From assembly GCF_000092645.1 (NCBI RefSeq), contig NC_014165.1:3720001-3784000 (forward strand): a stretch of 64,000 nt of DNA, read 5' to 3'. The DNA is from Thermobispora bispora DSM 43833. Its GTDB lineage: Bacteria; Actinomycetota; Actinomycetes; Streptosporangiales; Streptosporangiaceae. Each line of letters begins with the position of its first letter. Position 1 is the first letter of the stretch. Positions 8,681 to 16,481 of this stretch are shown here, piece after piece. A program made the translations under genes and the position numbers. The notes beneath the pieces were generated by a model. The model made no database searches, was not told the DNA's origin, and saw only the letters and a list, made by a program, of their open reading frames with translations.

Positions 8681-10288
8681 GTGGCGGTGACCGATTCTCC
8701 TTACAAGGCGTTCGAACAGCCCGAACAGACGACGGATGGCTCGGCCCCCGTCTCGCTGCGCGAGCGGCTGGTCCCACCCATGCCCGGCAGCGTCCTCTGG
8801 GGATGGGTCGGCCCGATCAGCGTGGCCCTCTTCGGGGCCGTCCTGCGGTTCCTGCGGCTCGACACGCCGCACGCCGTGGTCTTCGACGAGACCTACTACG
8901 CCAAGGACGCGTTCGCGACGATCAAGTACGGCGCCGAGCGGCAGTTCGTCGAGGGCGCGGACAAGATGCTGCTCGCCGGCAACGAGAACATCTTCAAGCA
9001 GTGCGCGAACGTTCAGGACTGCGCCGCCTACGTGGTCCACCCGCCGCTGGGCAAGTGGATGATCGGCCTCGGGGAGATGATCTTCGGGGTCAACCCGTTC
9101 GGCTGGCGGTTCGCCGCCGCGCTGTTCGGGGCGCTGTCGATCCTGATCATCGCCCGGGTGGCCCGCCGGATGACCCGCTCCACGCTGCTGGGGTGCGCCG
9201 CGGGCTTCCTCCTCGCCCTGGACGGGTTGCACTTCGTGCTCTCCCGTACGGCGCTGCTCGACATCTTCCTGACGTTCTGGGTGGTCGCCGCCTTCGCCTG
9301 CCTGGTCGCCGACCGGGACCACATGCGCAGACGGCTCGCGGACTGGCATGAGGCCTTCCTCGCCGGCAACGCGCCCGCTCAGCCGTCGCTCGGCTGGCGG
9401 CCCTGGCGGCTCGCCGCCGGGCTCTGCCTCGGCGCGGCCACGGCCACCAAGTGGACCGGCGTGTTCTTCATCATCGCCTTCGGGGTGATGTCCCTGCTCT
9501 GGGACGCCGGGGCGCGGCGGGTCGCCGGGCTGCCCAGGCCGTACCTGGGCCGGATCCGCGACCTGTCGCTCGCCGCCACCTGGCTCGGGGTGGTCCCCGT
9601 CCTGACCTACATCGCCTCGTTCGCCGGCTGGTTCGCCACCCCGAACGGGTGGGGCCGCAACTGGGAGACCGCCGTCGCCAAGGGCCCGGTCGGCTTCGTG
9701 ATCGACTCGCTGGGCTCGTGGTTCACCTATCAGAAGCAGGTGCTCAGCTTCCACACGGGCCTCGCCTCCCACCACCCCTACCAGTCCCAGCCCTGGCAGT
9801 GGCCGCTGCTGCTCCGGCCGGTGGCGTTCTTCTACGAGACGCCGCAGACCTGCGGCGAGCCCAACTGCTCGTGGGCGGTGCTCGGCACCGGAACCCCGGT
9901 GATCTGGTACGGCGGGCTCATCGCGATCCTCGCCATGGTCGCCTGGTACGTGTCCACCCGGGACTGGCGTGGGGGTGCGGTGCTCCTCGGCTACCTCGCC
10001 GGTTGGCTGCCGTGGTTCTACTTCGCGATCGCCGACAACCGGACCATGTTCCTCTTCTACGCCCTGCCGATGGTGCCGTTCATGGTCCTCGCGATCGTGC
10101 TGGTCTTCGGGCTCATCATCGGGCCGCAGGATGGGGAGCCCCGCCGTAGGACCGCGGGCGCGGTGGCCGCCGGCGCCTTCGCCCTGCTCGCGCTGGTGAA
10201 CTTCGGCTGGCTGTACCCGATCCTCGCCGCCGAGCCCATCCCGTACGAGGCCTGGCACGCCCGGATGCTCTTCAGGTCCTGGATCTGA
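8681..10288 (+). CDS. pmt: Protein O-mannosyltransferase (GT39)
   Basis: This membrane enzyme transfers mannose from polyprenol-phosphate-mannose to Ser/Thr of secreted proteins. The catalytic acidic pair lies in the first loop (VFDETYYAKD). It has about ten hydrophobic segments, and the C-terminal half has the PMT_4TMC pattern (WYGGLIAI, NRTMFLFYALP). The open frame extends to 8645, but GTG at 8681 or 8687 fits better because it leaves a typical short acidic cytoplasmic N terminus. The protein is about 535 aa. Divergent rsmI supports orthology with actinobacterial Pmt. Confidence 0.93.
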   Translation: MAVTDSPYKAFEQPEQTTDGSAPVSLRERLVPPMPGSVLWGWVGPISVALFGAVLRFLRLDTPHAVVFDETYYAKDAFATIKYGAERQFVEGADKMLLAGNENIFKQCANVQDCAAYVVHPPLGKWMIGLGEMIFGVNPFGWRFAAALFGALSILIIARVARRMTRSTLLGCAAGFLLALDGLHFVLSRTALLDIFLTFWVVAAFACLVADRDHMRRRLADWHEAFLAGNAPAQPSLGWRPWRLAAGLCLGAATATKWTGVFFIIAFGVMSLLWDAGARRVAGLPRPYLGRIRDLSLAATWLGVVPVLTYIASFAGWFATPNGWGRNWETAVAKGPVGFVIDSLGSWFTYQKQVLSFHTGLASHHPYQSQPWQWPLLLRPVAFFYETPQTCGEPNCSWAVLGTGTPVIWYGGLIAILAMVAWYVSTRDWRGGAVLLGYLAGWLPWFYFAIADNRTMFLFYALPMVPFMVLAIVLVFGLIIGPQDGEPRRRTAGAVAAGAFALLALVNFGWLYPILAAEPIPYEAWHARMLFRSWI

Positions 10289-10340
10289 TCTTCGAGCCGG
10301 GACCCTTGAGCCGACCGGCGGCGGAATCCCGGGTCCGGCC

Positions 10341-10459
10341 GCTCCCGGATCCGGCCGGTCGGGCGCTCCCGGATCCGACCGGCCGGGTGCCTCCGGATCC
10401 GACCGGACCGGCACTGCCCGATCTGACCGCCGGGCGCTCTCCGATCTGACCGGCCGGGC
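10341..10459. repeat. Degenerate 24-bp tandem repeat, five copies
   Basis: Five imperfect copies of about 24 bp lie between pmt and the next gene, with a core like CCGGATCCGACCGGCCGG that drifts to CCGATCTGACCGGCCGG in the last two. The core is self-complementary in part, so the tract can fold into successive hairpins. The 236-bp gap between the genes contains little else; the repeats end just before the GTG/ATG region of the downstream gene. Confidence 0.75.
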
Positions 10460-10524
10460 CGAACATGGTCACGCCGGGCGGGCAACCGTCGCCGCCGGCG
10501 GGGCCGGTAGGGCAGACTTCGGTC

Positions 10525-11841
10525 ATGCCCGCACCTGACGTGGCCGCCCTCCTCGCGGAGCTGGAGCGCACCGAACCGGAGCTCGCCCGCGCGGCACGGC
10601 TGGCGATCGACTGGCTCGCCGGCGGCAGGGCGCTGGAGACCATCAGCCAGCTCGACCTGTGCGAGTTCCTCTGGTACACGCTCCCGCTCAAGATCAGCGG
10701 GGACCGCTTCTCCATCGCGCGGGCACTGGGCGAGCTGCTCCGGCTGGGCGGGCTGTACCGGTACGCCGCGATGTGCCGGTCGCGCACCACAGCCCGGATC
10801 CTGCGGACCTACGCCAGGGACGGCGAAGAGGCCGGGGTCGCCGCCTACCACCGGGCCCTCAAGACCACCGGGGTACTGCCGCCGGACACCTCCGAGCTGA
10901 CGTGGAGCTCCATCATGGGGCCGGAGGAGGGCCGCGCGCACGCTTCATGCGCCGCGGCGCTCGAGCTCGCCATCGTCGCCGGCGAGATGACCCCCGACGA
11001 GCGGGCCGGCCGGGAGCGGCTCACCCGGAGGTGGCTCACCACTCCCCGGGCCGAGCTCGGCGGCGACTGCTGGCTCGACCGCGTCCACGGGGAACGGCTC
11101 AACCGGTGGGTGCTCGGGCACGGCTCGGCCCGGCGCGAGCTCGCCGAACCCTTCGAACTCCGGTTGCACGCCCCGATCCCGGTACCGCGCGAACCCCATC
11201 TCGAGCCGCTGCGCTGGCTGCTCGAGCTCGCCGAGAACGGCATTCCACTGACCGAACGGCTCAACCTCGCCCGGGCGGTCGCGGTCGAGGCCGTGGCCCG
11301 CTTCGGGTGGGAGGTCCTCACGTCCGGCTCGGTCCGCAGCGAGACCGAGGTGCCCGCGCTCACCAGCCTGAAGCTGATCGCGATCGACGACCTCGGCGCG
11401 CTCCGCCGTACCGGCAGAAGGCTCGTGCTCACCCGGAAGGGCCGGAAGCTCCTCGCGAACCCTGAGGCGCTGTGGAGCACCATGGGCAGGGTGCTCCTCA
11501 CGTTCGCACGGCGGCGGGTGGATCATCGGTTCGAGGTCTGCGCCCGCGAATCGGCGCTGATGCTGGTCGCCGACGGGCCGATGGAGGCGGACGAGCTGTA
11601 CGCCCAGGTCGCCGCGGTACTGAGCGACGAAGGGTGGCGTACGTCCGAGGGGACCGCGGTCACCCACATCGAGGTGGCCCGCCCGCTCAACGAGCTACGG
11701 CTCCGCCTCGACGCGCTCCGCCTGCGCACCGACCCCAGGTGGAACGCCTCCTGGCGGCTCACCCCGGTCGGCCGGGCGGCCGCGCTCGCCGCGTTGCGCG
11801 CCTACGCCCTGCGCCCGCGCCGCTACCTCGGCGACGAGTGA
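10525..11841 (+). CDS. Protein of unknown function, winged-helix-like segments
   Basis: I do not recognise a family for this 438-aa protein. It is a soluble, Leu/Arg/Glu-rich, mostly helical protein with no signal peptide or membrane segment. The stretch LTSLKLIAIDDL...LVLTRKGRKLL (about residues 275-315) looks like a winged-helix wing, and RLDALRLRTD...WRLTPVGRAA near the C terminus has the same flavour, so DNA or RNA contact is possible. ATG at 10525 was preferred to GTG at 10465 because the upstream 20 codons run into the repeat tract and are Pro/Gly-rich. Codon use is typical of the window. Confidence 0.7.
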   Translation: MPAPDVAALLAELERTEPELARAARLAIDWLAGGRALETISQLDLCEFLWYTLPLKISGDRFSIARALGELLRLGGLYRYAAMCRSRTTARILRTYARDGEEAGVAAYHRALKTTGVLPPDTSELTWSSIMGPEEGRAHASCAAALELAIVAGEMTPDERAGRERLTRRWLTTPRAELGGDCWLDRVHGERLNRWVLGHGSARRELAEPFELRLHAPIPVPREPHLEPLRWLLELAENGIPLTERLNLARAVAVEAVARFGWEVLTSGSVRSETEVPALTSLKLIAIDDLGALRRTGRRLVLTRKGRKLLANPEALWSTMGRVLLTFARRRVDHRFEVCARESALMLVADGPMEADELYAQVAAVLSDEGWRTSEGTAVTHIEVARPLNELRLRLDALRLRTDPRWNASWRLTPVGRAAALAALRAYALRPRRYLGDE

Positions 11842-12012
11842 GCCGAGCCCCTGGGCGGTCGCCCGGGCAGGGCCGATCTCGTCACTTCGGAACGGCGCGC
11901 GCTGAGTGAGCCGCCCGGGCCGGCGCCGCCGTACTCGGCGCTGCGCGTCACCACGGTGCACGCCGTCACGCCGGCGACGGATCGGCGCCGCCGCATCGGC
12001 GTATCACGGTCG

Positions 12013-12526
12013 TCAGTGCCGCGTCGCGGTCGCGCCCGGTGGGCGGTGGTCGGACGCCGGCCCTGACGGGCTCCACCCAGAGACCGCCAGGCGATCGGCC
12101 GCCCGGTTGCCGAGCTCCCGCGCGGGCACCAGCTCGGCCGCCGCGCCGAGGCCGAACGGCGGCATGTTCCCGTAGAGGGTCTCGTACCCGCGCACCGCGT
12201 AGGTCTCGTGCCAGATGCCCACGGCCCCGCTCTCGTACGCCCGCCGGTAGAAGCTTCCACGCCGGCCAGTGGTGGGCGTCCGGATCCCTGGCGTAGCGGA
12301 GAAGCTGCTCCATGCTGCGCCAGTACTGGACCATCATCACGGTCCGCCACCTGACGAACGTCTCCACGCCGAGCAGGCCACTGGACGGGTCGGCGTACAG
12401 CTCCTTGAGCATCGGGGCCATTTCCCTGGCGACCGGGAACCACGTGCGCACCGCGCGCAGCTTGTTGATCCGCATTCCGATCAGGAAGACGACGAAATCG
12501 CCCTCGATCTTGGCGCTCTGCCGCAT
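12013..12526 (-). pseudogene. DUF4188-family protein, frameshifted
   Basis: The first frame (from ATG 12526, preceded by GGAGGGGGC) encodes EGDFVVFLIGMRINKL through the tryptophan-rich HHWPAWK. The typical C-terminal part (FYRRAYESGAVGIWHETY...YGNMPPFGLG) continues in another frame down to the stop at 12013. The junction lies at about 12250-12257 and needs one lost or two gained bases. DUF4188 proteins are small proteins related to heme-degrading monooxygenase-like folds. The gene is divergent from a MerR regulator and probably its target. Mutation and sequencing error cannot be told apart here. Confidence 0.75.
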
Positions 12527-12548
12527 GCCCCCTCCATTGGGTAGCTCC

Positions 12549-12569
12549 ACTATCCAACAATTGGATAGT
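12549..12569. promoter_or_regulatory. Perfect inverted repeat, probable MerR operator
   Basis: ACTATCCAA (12549-12557), spacer CAA, TTGGATAGT (12561-12569): perfect 9-bp arms between the divergent DUF4188 gene and the MerR gene. Half-site-like sequences recur just downstream (ACTATCC at 12600-12606). Position and symmetry fit the dyad bound by MerR-family dimers, so joint control of both genes is likely. Confidence 0.65.
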
Positions 12570-12611
12570 AAAGCTATCTAGCGGGTGATTGGCAAGCAGT
12601 ACTATCCAGCC

Positions 12612-13319
12612 ATGCGGATCTCCGAGCTGAGCGCCGAGTCCGGGGTGCCCATCGCGACGATCAAGTACTACCTGCGTGAGGGACTGCTGCCCCCGGGTGA
12701 GCAGACGGCGGCGACCCGGGCCGAGTACGACCGGTCACACCTGCGCAGGCTCCGGCTCATCCGGGCGCTCCTCGAGGTCGGACGGCTCCCGCTCGCGACG
12801 ATCCGCACGATCATCACGGCGGTGGAGGACGAGAGCCTGAGCCTCCACGACATGCTGGGCTTCGCTCACCATGCGCTGGCCCGGGTGGAGCAGCCGCCGA
12901 ATCCGGATGACGAGGACTGGCGCGAGGCGAAGGAGATGGTCGATCGGCTCATCACCGAGATGGGCTGGAACGTGGACGCCTGCGCCCCGACCCGGGACGA
13001 GCTCGCGTGGACGCTCGTCACGCTCAAGCGCCTGGGCATGCCGGCCACACAGGACGACCTGATCCCGTACGCGAAGGCCGCCGATGATCTGGTCAGGTCA
13101 TACGACATGAAGAAGATCCCTCTCGACGCCCCTCGCGACACCCTCGTCGAGGCCGTGGTGGTCTACGAGGTCCTGTACGGCAAAGCGTTCGACGTGCTTC
13201 GCCGCCTCGCCCAGGAGTCCGAGTCGGCACGGCTTCTGGGCGGCTTCCCGGCCGGCACGCCCGCTTCCTCCGGCGCACCGGACCGGCCATCGTCCGCCGG
13301 GCGGGATCAGGAGGCTTGA
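12612..13319 (+). CDS. MerR-family transcriptional regulator
   Basis: This 235-aa protein starts with the MerR winged helix: MRISELSAESGVPIATIKYY, then REGLLPPG and a dimerisation helix. The C-terminal 150 residues are larger than in metal-sensing MerR proteins and lack Cys pairs, so an organic or protein ligand is more likely than a metal. ATG 12612 is used because the domain begins there. The gene is divergent from the DUF4188 gene across a perfect dyad. Confidence 0.88.
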   Translation: MRISELSAESGVPIATIKYYLREGLLPPGEQTAATRAEYDRSHLRRLRLIRALLEVGRLPLATIRTIITAVEDESLSLHDMLGFAHHALARVEQPPNPDDEDWREAKEMVDRLITEMGWNVDACAPTRDELAWTLVTLKRLGMPATQDDLIPYAKAADDLVRSYDMKKIPLDAPRDTLVEAVVVYEVLYGKAFDVLRRLAQESESARLLGGFPAGTPASSGAPDRPSSAGRDQEA

Positions 13320-13334
13320 TCGTCCGTTCGCCAC

Positions 13335-14051
13335 AGTCAGGCGAAGAGCTCCTCGGCACGGTCAACGATCACCGCTCGCCGCACCCACGACTCCAGCACC
13401 TCCGGATCGGTGCACCCGGTGATCCGCTCCCGAACCTCCGCAGAGACCTCCAGACCACGGGCCTCCAGCACCGCCAACAGCGCCACCGCCTCACCCTCGG
13501 CACGGCCCTCCGCACGGCCTTCGGCGCGGCCTTTGGCCTCTCCTTCTTTGCGACCTTGCTCGAGTCCTTCGGTGCGGCCTTGTTCGATCCAGTGGGACAG
13601 GTACTGGCGGGCGATGCTCTCGTAGTCGTAGCCGGTGGTGATCACGATCTCCCCTACGTGCCCGGGTGTCCCCGCGCGTCCCGCGATCGGCGTTCGGCCC
13701 GGCCTGATGGCGTCCGGCACCTGCTGATCGCGACCGGTCACAGTTCCACTCAGGCGAAGAGCTCCTCGGCACGGTCAACGGTCACCGCTCGCCGCACCCA
13801 CGACTCCAGCACCTCCGGATCGGTGCACCCGGTGATCCGCTCCCGAACCTCCGCAGAGACCTCCAGACCACGGGCCTCCAGCACCGCCAACAGCGCCACC
13901 GCCTCACCCTCGGCGCGGCCCTCGGCACGGCCCTCCGCACGGCCTTCGGCGCGGCCTTTGGCCTCTCCTTCTTTGCGGCCTTGTTCGATCCAGTGGGACA
14001 GGTACTGGCGGGCGATGCTCTCGTAGTCGTAGCCGGTGGTGGTCACGATCT
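13335..14051. repeat. Direct repeat of about 0.3 kb (13335-13651 and 13749-14051)
   Basis: The segment from TCAGGCGAAGAGC to CACGATCTCC occurs twice, about 414 bp apart, with only scattered substitutions plus a net 12-bp length difference inside a 12-bp microsatellite-like tract that encodes the GRAE repeats. Such near-identity over 0.3 kb indicates a recent duplication or gene conversion. Confidence 0.85.
13337..13741 (-). pseudogene. Truncated duplicate of the nuclease-like gene's 3' end
   Basis: About 105 codons at the 3' end repeat the C terminus of the next gene almost exactly, from TTGYDYESIARQYLSHWIEQ to the shared last residues RAEELFA. The first ~30 codons (MTGRDQQVPD...) are unrelated and have no homologous counterpart in the neighbour. 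The copy has one fewer GRAE unit and an extra TEGLEQGR block. It lacks the catalytic-domain region, so it is likely a non-functional remnant of a tandem duplication or of a second full-length paralogue. Confidence 0.75.
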
Positions 14052-14673
14052 CCTCCAGGTGCTTGCGCGCCACATCGGGTAACACCGCGAACACATAGTG
14101 CAGATACAGTTTCGCCCGTTCGGGGTCGAGGGTGTCCAGCGCCGCGACCATCGCCTCAAGCGCCGGGGTGATGCCGGGCTCGCCGGCGTGCATGACCGTG
14201 GAGAGCACGGCAAGCTCGGGGCTGGCCTTGGCCCGGGCCGGGTCGGTGATCAGGGGGATGGTGCCCGGGTGGACCACGAGCGGGGTGATCAGCCCACTCG
14301 GGCCGAGGGGGATGGCGCGTTCGCACCACCGGGCCACCCCGGGGTCGGCACAGATGATCAAAAGGGCGGTGGCGCATTTCAGCCGTGCCCGCAGGGTGGT
14401 GGCGTATACGGGCCAGCTGAAGCGTTTGCGAGCGTCGCGGTGTTTTTGCACCTCGACGATCAACGCCATCGTGGGCCCGCCTTGGGCGTCTCGCAGGACG
14501 ACGACGGAGTCGGCGCGGAATTCGACGGGTGCGGTTTGGGTGCAGTCGACCGCCTCGACCGTGGCGGTGGCGTATGAAGGGTGAATGCCGGCGGTCTCCC
14601 GGAGGAGTTCCACGGCGATGGCGGGGCGGTTGCGGATGAATTCGATGGGCATTTCGTGGTCGATCCTTGGCAC
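13750..14673 (-). CDS. PD-(D/E)XK nuclease-like protein with GRAE repeats (Rpn/YadD-like)
   Basis: This 307-aa protein has an N-terminal region with FRADSVVVL followed by ALIVEVQKHRD (about residues 50-85). This matches the D...ExQ core of Rpn-type putative transposase/nucleases of the PD-(D/E)XK superfamily. The C-terminal third is a helical tail with consecutive GRAE tetrapeptides encoded by 12-bp repeats, then a conserved ALLAVLEARGLEVS...RERI ending. Rpn proteins promote RecA-independent recombination in E. coli; that role is only inferred here. Repeat number differs from the truncated neighbour copy, suggesting phase-neutral length variation. Confidence 0.7.
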   Translation of the reverse strand: MPRIDHEMPIEFIRNRPAIAVELLRETAGIHPSYATATVEAVDCTQTAPVEFRADSVVVLRDAQGGPTMALIVEVQKHRDARKRFSWPVYATTLRARLKCATALLIICADPGVARWCERAIPLGPSGLITPLVVHPGTIPLITDPARAKASPELAVLSTVMHAGEPGITPALEAMVAALDTLDPERAKLYLHYVFAVLPDVARKHLEEIVTTTGYDYESIARQYLSHWIEQGRKEGEAKGRAEGRAEGRAEGRAEGEAVALLAVLEARGLEVSAEVRERITGCTDPEVLESWVRRAVTVDRAEELFA

Positions 14674-15101
14674 GCGCCGCAGATTACGCTGAGTATCGAT
14701 ATGGTTTCACAACGTCACAACCATGCTGTGGAAAACTCCCGCTCACCCCAGGAGGGAAATCCTTCGACCGCACCGAATACCAAATCAGAAGAAGCACCCC
14801 GAATCGCCCTGCCAGCCCGGCCTGCCGGTACGGAACGACTTCGACGGCGTGCCGAGAAACACCCGCGCGATGTGAGCGAAGACCGGAACCACGCCCGCAG
14901 CCGCTCCCGCGGGCGGTCCTTCGCGCGCGCTCCGTCGCCCGCGGCTCCGCCGTGCCCGCCTCGTGGTGAGCGCACAGCGGTACGGCATGCCGTGCCCGGC
15001 GGCCACCGGATCAATGGGCGACCCCGCGCAGGCGCTGAGCGGATCGACGAGATCGCAGGTACCCGCAAGGGCACCGCGACAGCCGTACCAAGGACTCAAA
15101 G
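14674..15101. other. Gene-poor interval upstream of the APH remnant
   Basis: No convincing gene is seen. The first ~150 bases are notably lower in GC than the rest of the window (for example TATCGATATGGTTTCACAAC). This suggests a regulatory region for the nuclease-like gene or imported DNA. The remaining open frames are low-complexity Arg/Pro/Ala translations typical of shadows. Confidence 0.5.
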
Positions 15102-15375
15102 GTGGGGACGGAAGCGAAGCGGCTCCAGTGGGAGGACCTGCTCCTCGCCGGGGAGCGGGTGCGGGTCATGGATTGGTCGCTCGCCTGCCGCGGACCGGCG
15201 TGGGCCGACGTGGCGATCCTCGTCCACCGGCTCATCATGGCCGGTCACCCTCCGGAGCGGGCGGAGCGGATCGCCGCCCGGGGCCCGCCTGGCGTACGGC
15301 TCGCCGGGCGCGGTGACCGGCCTGGCCGCGGTGCGGGCGCTGTCCGTCGCCGAGGCCCGGATACCTGCAGAAATG
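15102..15375 (+). pseudogene. Remnant of an APH/choline-kinase-type phosphotransferase
   Basis: The first frame encodes RVRVMDWSLACRGPAWAD followed by a helix with HRLIMAGHPPERAERIAAR, the C-terminal DW...GP..D motif of aminoglycoside-phosphotransferase-like kinases. After about 15275 the homologous continuation (LAYGSPGAVTGLAAVRAL...EARIPAE) is in another frame. The N-terminal kinase lobe and HxDxxxxN catalytic loop are absent. It is thus a 5'-truncated, frameshifted remnant beside a tRNA gene. Confidence 0.6.
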
Positions 15376-15376
15376 A

Positions 15377-15409
15377 GGGAGGCCGCTCCCGGATCGGGAA
15401 CGGCCTCCC
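15377..15409 (-). terminator. Terminator of tRNA-Ala
   Basis: GGGAGGCCG (15377-15385) pairs with CGGCCTCCC (15401-15409), with an inner TCCCG/CGGGA pair, giving one long stem 10 bp beyond the 3' end of the tRNA on the minus strand. Confidence 0.8.
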
Positions 15410-15418
15410 ACCTTCTGT

Positions 15419-15491
15419 GGAGCTAAGGGGATTTGAACCCCTGACCCCTTCGATGCGAACGAAGTGCGCTACCAGACTGCGCTATAGCCCC
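15419..15491 (-). tRNA. tRNA-Ala (anticodon CGC)
   Basis: A 73-nt cloverleaf is readable on the minus strand. The acceptor GGGGCTA pairs with TAGCTCC (one G-U). The D arm is GCGC...GCGC, the anticodon stem CTTCG/CGAAG has loop TTCGCAT (anticodon CGC), and the T arm is AGGGG-TTCAAAT-CCCCT. CCA is not encoded. It reads GCG, a very common Ala codon in this high-GC genome. Confidence 0.96.
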
Positions 15492-15538
15492 ACGACGCCA
15501 ACTAGGTTAGCAAATCTCTGGCGGTGTTGTGTCAACCG

Positions 15539-16198
15539 TCAGTCTCCGACGGCACGGCGGTCGTCGGAGTACTGGTCGTACAGCGGGACCCGCTTGCGCG
15601 TCTCGAACCGGACGACCTCCGCGTCCCTGGCCATGGCGGCACGCCGGCGTGCCCGCTCCCGGCGCAGGCGCGCGGCGCGGGCGCGTGCCTCGCGCTCCCG
15701 CCGCTCCTGGTCCAGCTTGGCCGCGGCCCGGAGCAGGGCGAGATAGAAGAGCAGCACCACGGCCGCGGGCGAGACCGCCCACCAGGGAATCAACCGGAAG
15801 GCGGCGGTGGCCACCGAGGCGACCAGAAGCAGCACGCACATGAACAGCCCTCTGCGGCGGCGGGCGATGACGCGCGCCCGGCGCCTGCCCGGGCTGAGCC
15901 GCGGCTTGCGGGCCGGTGCGTCGCCGGCCGGGGGAGCCGCGGCGCCGGAGTGCTCCGGAGCCTTCCCCTCGGGCGGGACCTCGACCGTGTCCTCACCGGT
16001 GGCGGCGGGTGCCCGCTCCTCGGCCGCCTCGGGCTCCGCCGCACCGTCCGGTTCCGTGCTCGTGCCCGGGGCGGCCTCCTGCTCCTCGGCGGGGTGCTCG
16101 TAGGCCACCTCGTCGTTGCGGTCCCTGCGCAGCCACATGGGCAGCAGCACGGCCAGCCACATCACGACGATCGCGAGGTAGAGGAGGGCGCTACCCAT
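15539..16198 (-). CDS. SepX/GlpR-like septal membrane protein
   Basis: This 219-aa protein has a membrane helix at the very N terminus (ALLYLAIVVMWLAVLLPMW), a long acidic/Pro/Ala-rich linker, two further hydrophobic segments near residues 125-165, and a basic coiled-coil-like tail (AKLDQERREREARARAARL). Sequence layout and synteny (GNAT, moaB, moaC, moeA, galU next to it) match SepX of Streptomyces and GlpR of Corynebacterium, the membrane partner of the gephyrin-like Glp in cell division. ATG 16198 is chosen because the helix begins directly after it. The assignment rests on memory of the family, not on a search. Confidence 0.65.
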   Translation of the reverse strand: MGSALLYLAIVVMWLAVLLPMWLRRDRNDEVAYEHPAEEQEAAPGTSTEPDGAAEPEAAEERAPAATGEDTVEVPPEGKAPEHSGAAAPPAGDAPARKPRLSPGRRRARVIARRRRGLFMCVLLLVASVATAAFRLIPWWAVSPAAVVLLFYLALLRAAAKLDQERREREARARAARLRRERARRRAAMARDAEVVRFETRKRVPLYDQYSDDRRAVGD

Positions 16199-16393
16199 GC
16201 GGCCTCCTGCGGGCACGGTGAACCCGCCCGGGGACTGGTATCTGCTGAGCGGTGTTCACGTCACGCACGGTAAGCCTGGATGTCACTGCATGACGAGCAT
16301 TGAGTCCGGTGTGTCGCCAGATCGTCAAAGCAGTTCATGTAATTCGATCCCGAGCAGCGCCGATCTAACGGGTGATTTGCCGCCATTGACCGC

Positions 16394-16413
16394 GTTCGCG
16401 AACGTTCGTGAAC
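16394..16413. promoter_or_regulatory. Near-perfect 20-bp palindrome upstream of the sepX-like gene
   Basis: GTTCGCGAACGTTCGTGAAC has one mismatched pair and contains the perfect palindrome CGAACGTTCG. It lies in the 283-bp gap between the GNAT gene and the sepX-like gene, about 200 bp before the latter's start. It could be an operator; the half-site GAAC/GTTC resembles actinobacterial LexA boxes, but the spacing differs. Confidence 0.4.
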
Positions 16414-16481
16414 ACCGATCGACCGGGCGTGGCCGCATGTCGCGCGGACCACGCACCGGCCCTGTCGCTCCGCTCAGGCGC

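Noticed and set aside
10341-10459. CRISPR array
   Set aside because: Units vary throughout and have no spacers of constant length with conserved repeats, and no cas genes are present.
12585-12611. Longer N terminus for the MerR protein (from 12585)
   Set aside because: The winged-helix domain begins at ATG 12612, and the extra nine codons overlap the operator region.
13335-14051. Insertion sequence ends flanking a transposase
   Set aside because: The repeat is a direct copy of coding sequence, not inverted termini, and no transposase catalytic domain is present.
14690-15491. Integrated element with attachment site at tRNA-Ala
   Set aside because: No integrase gene and no second copy of the tRNA 3' end were seen in the window.
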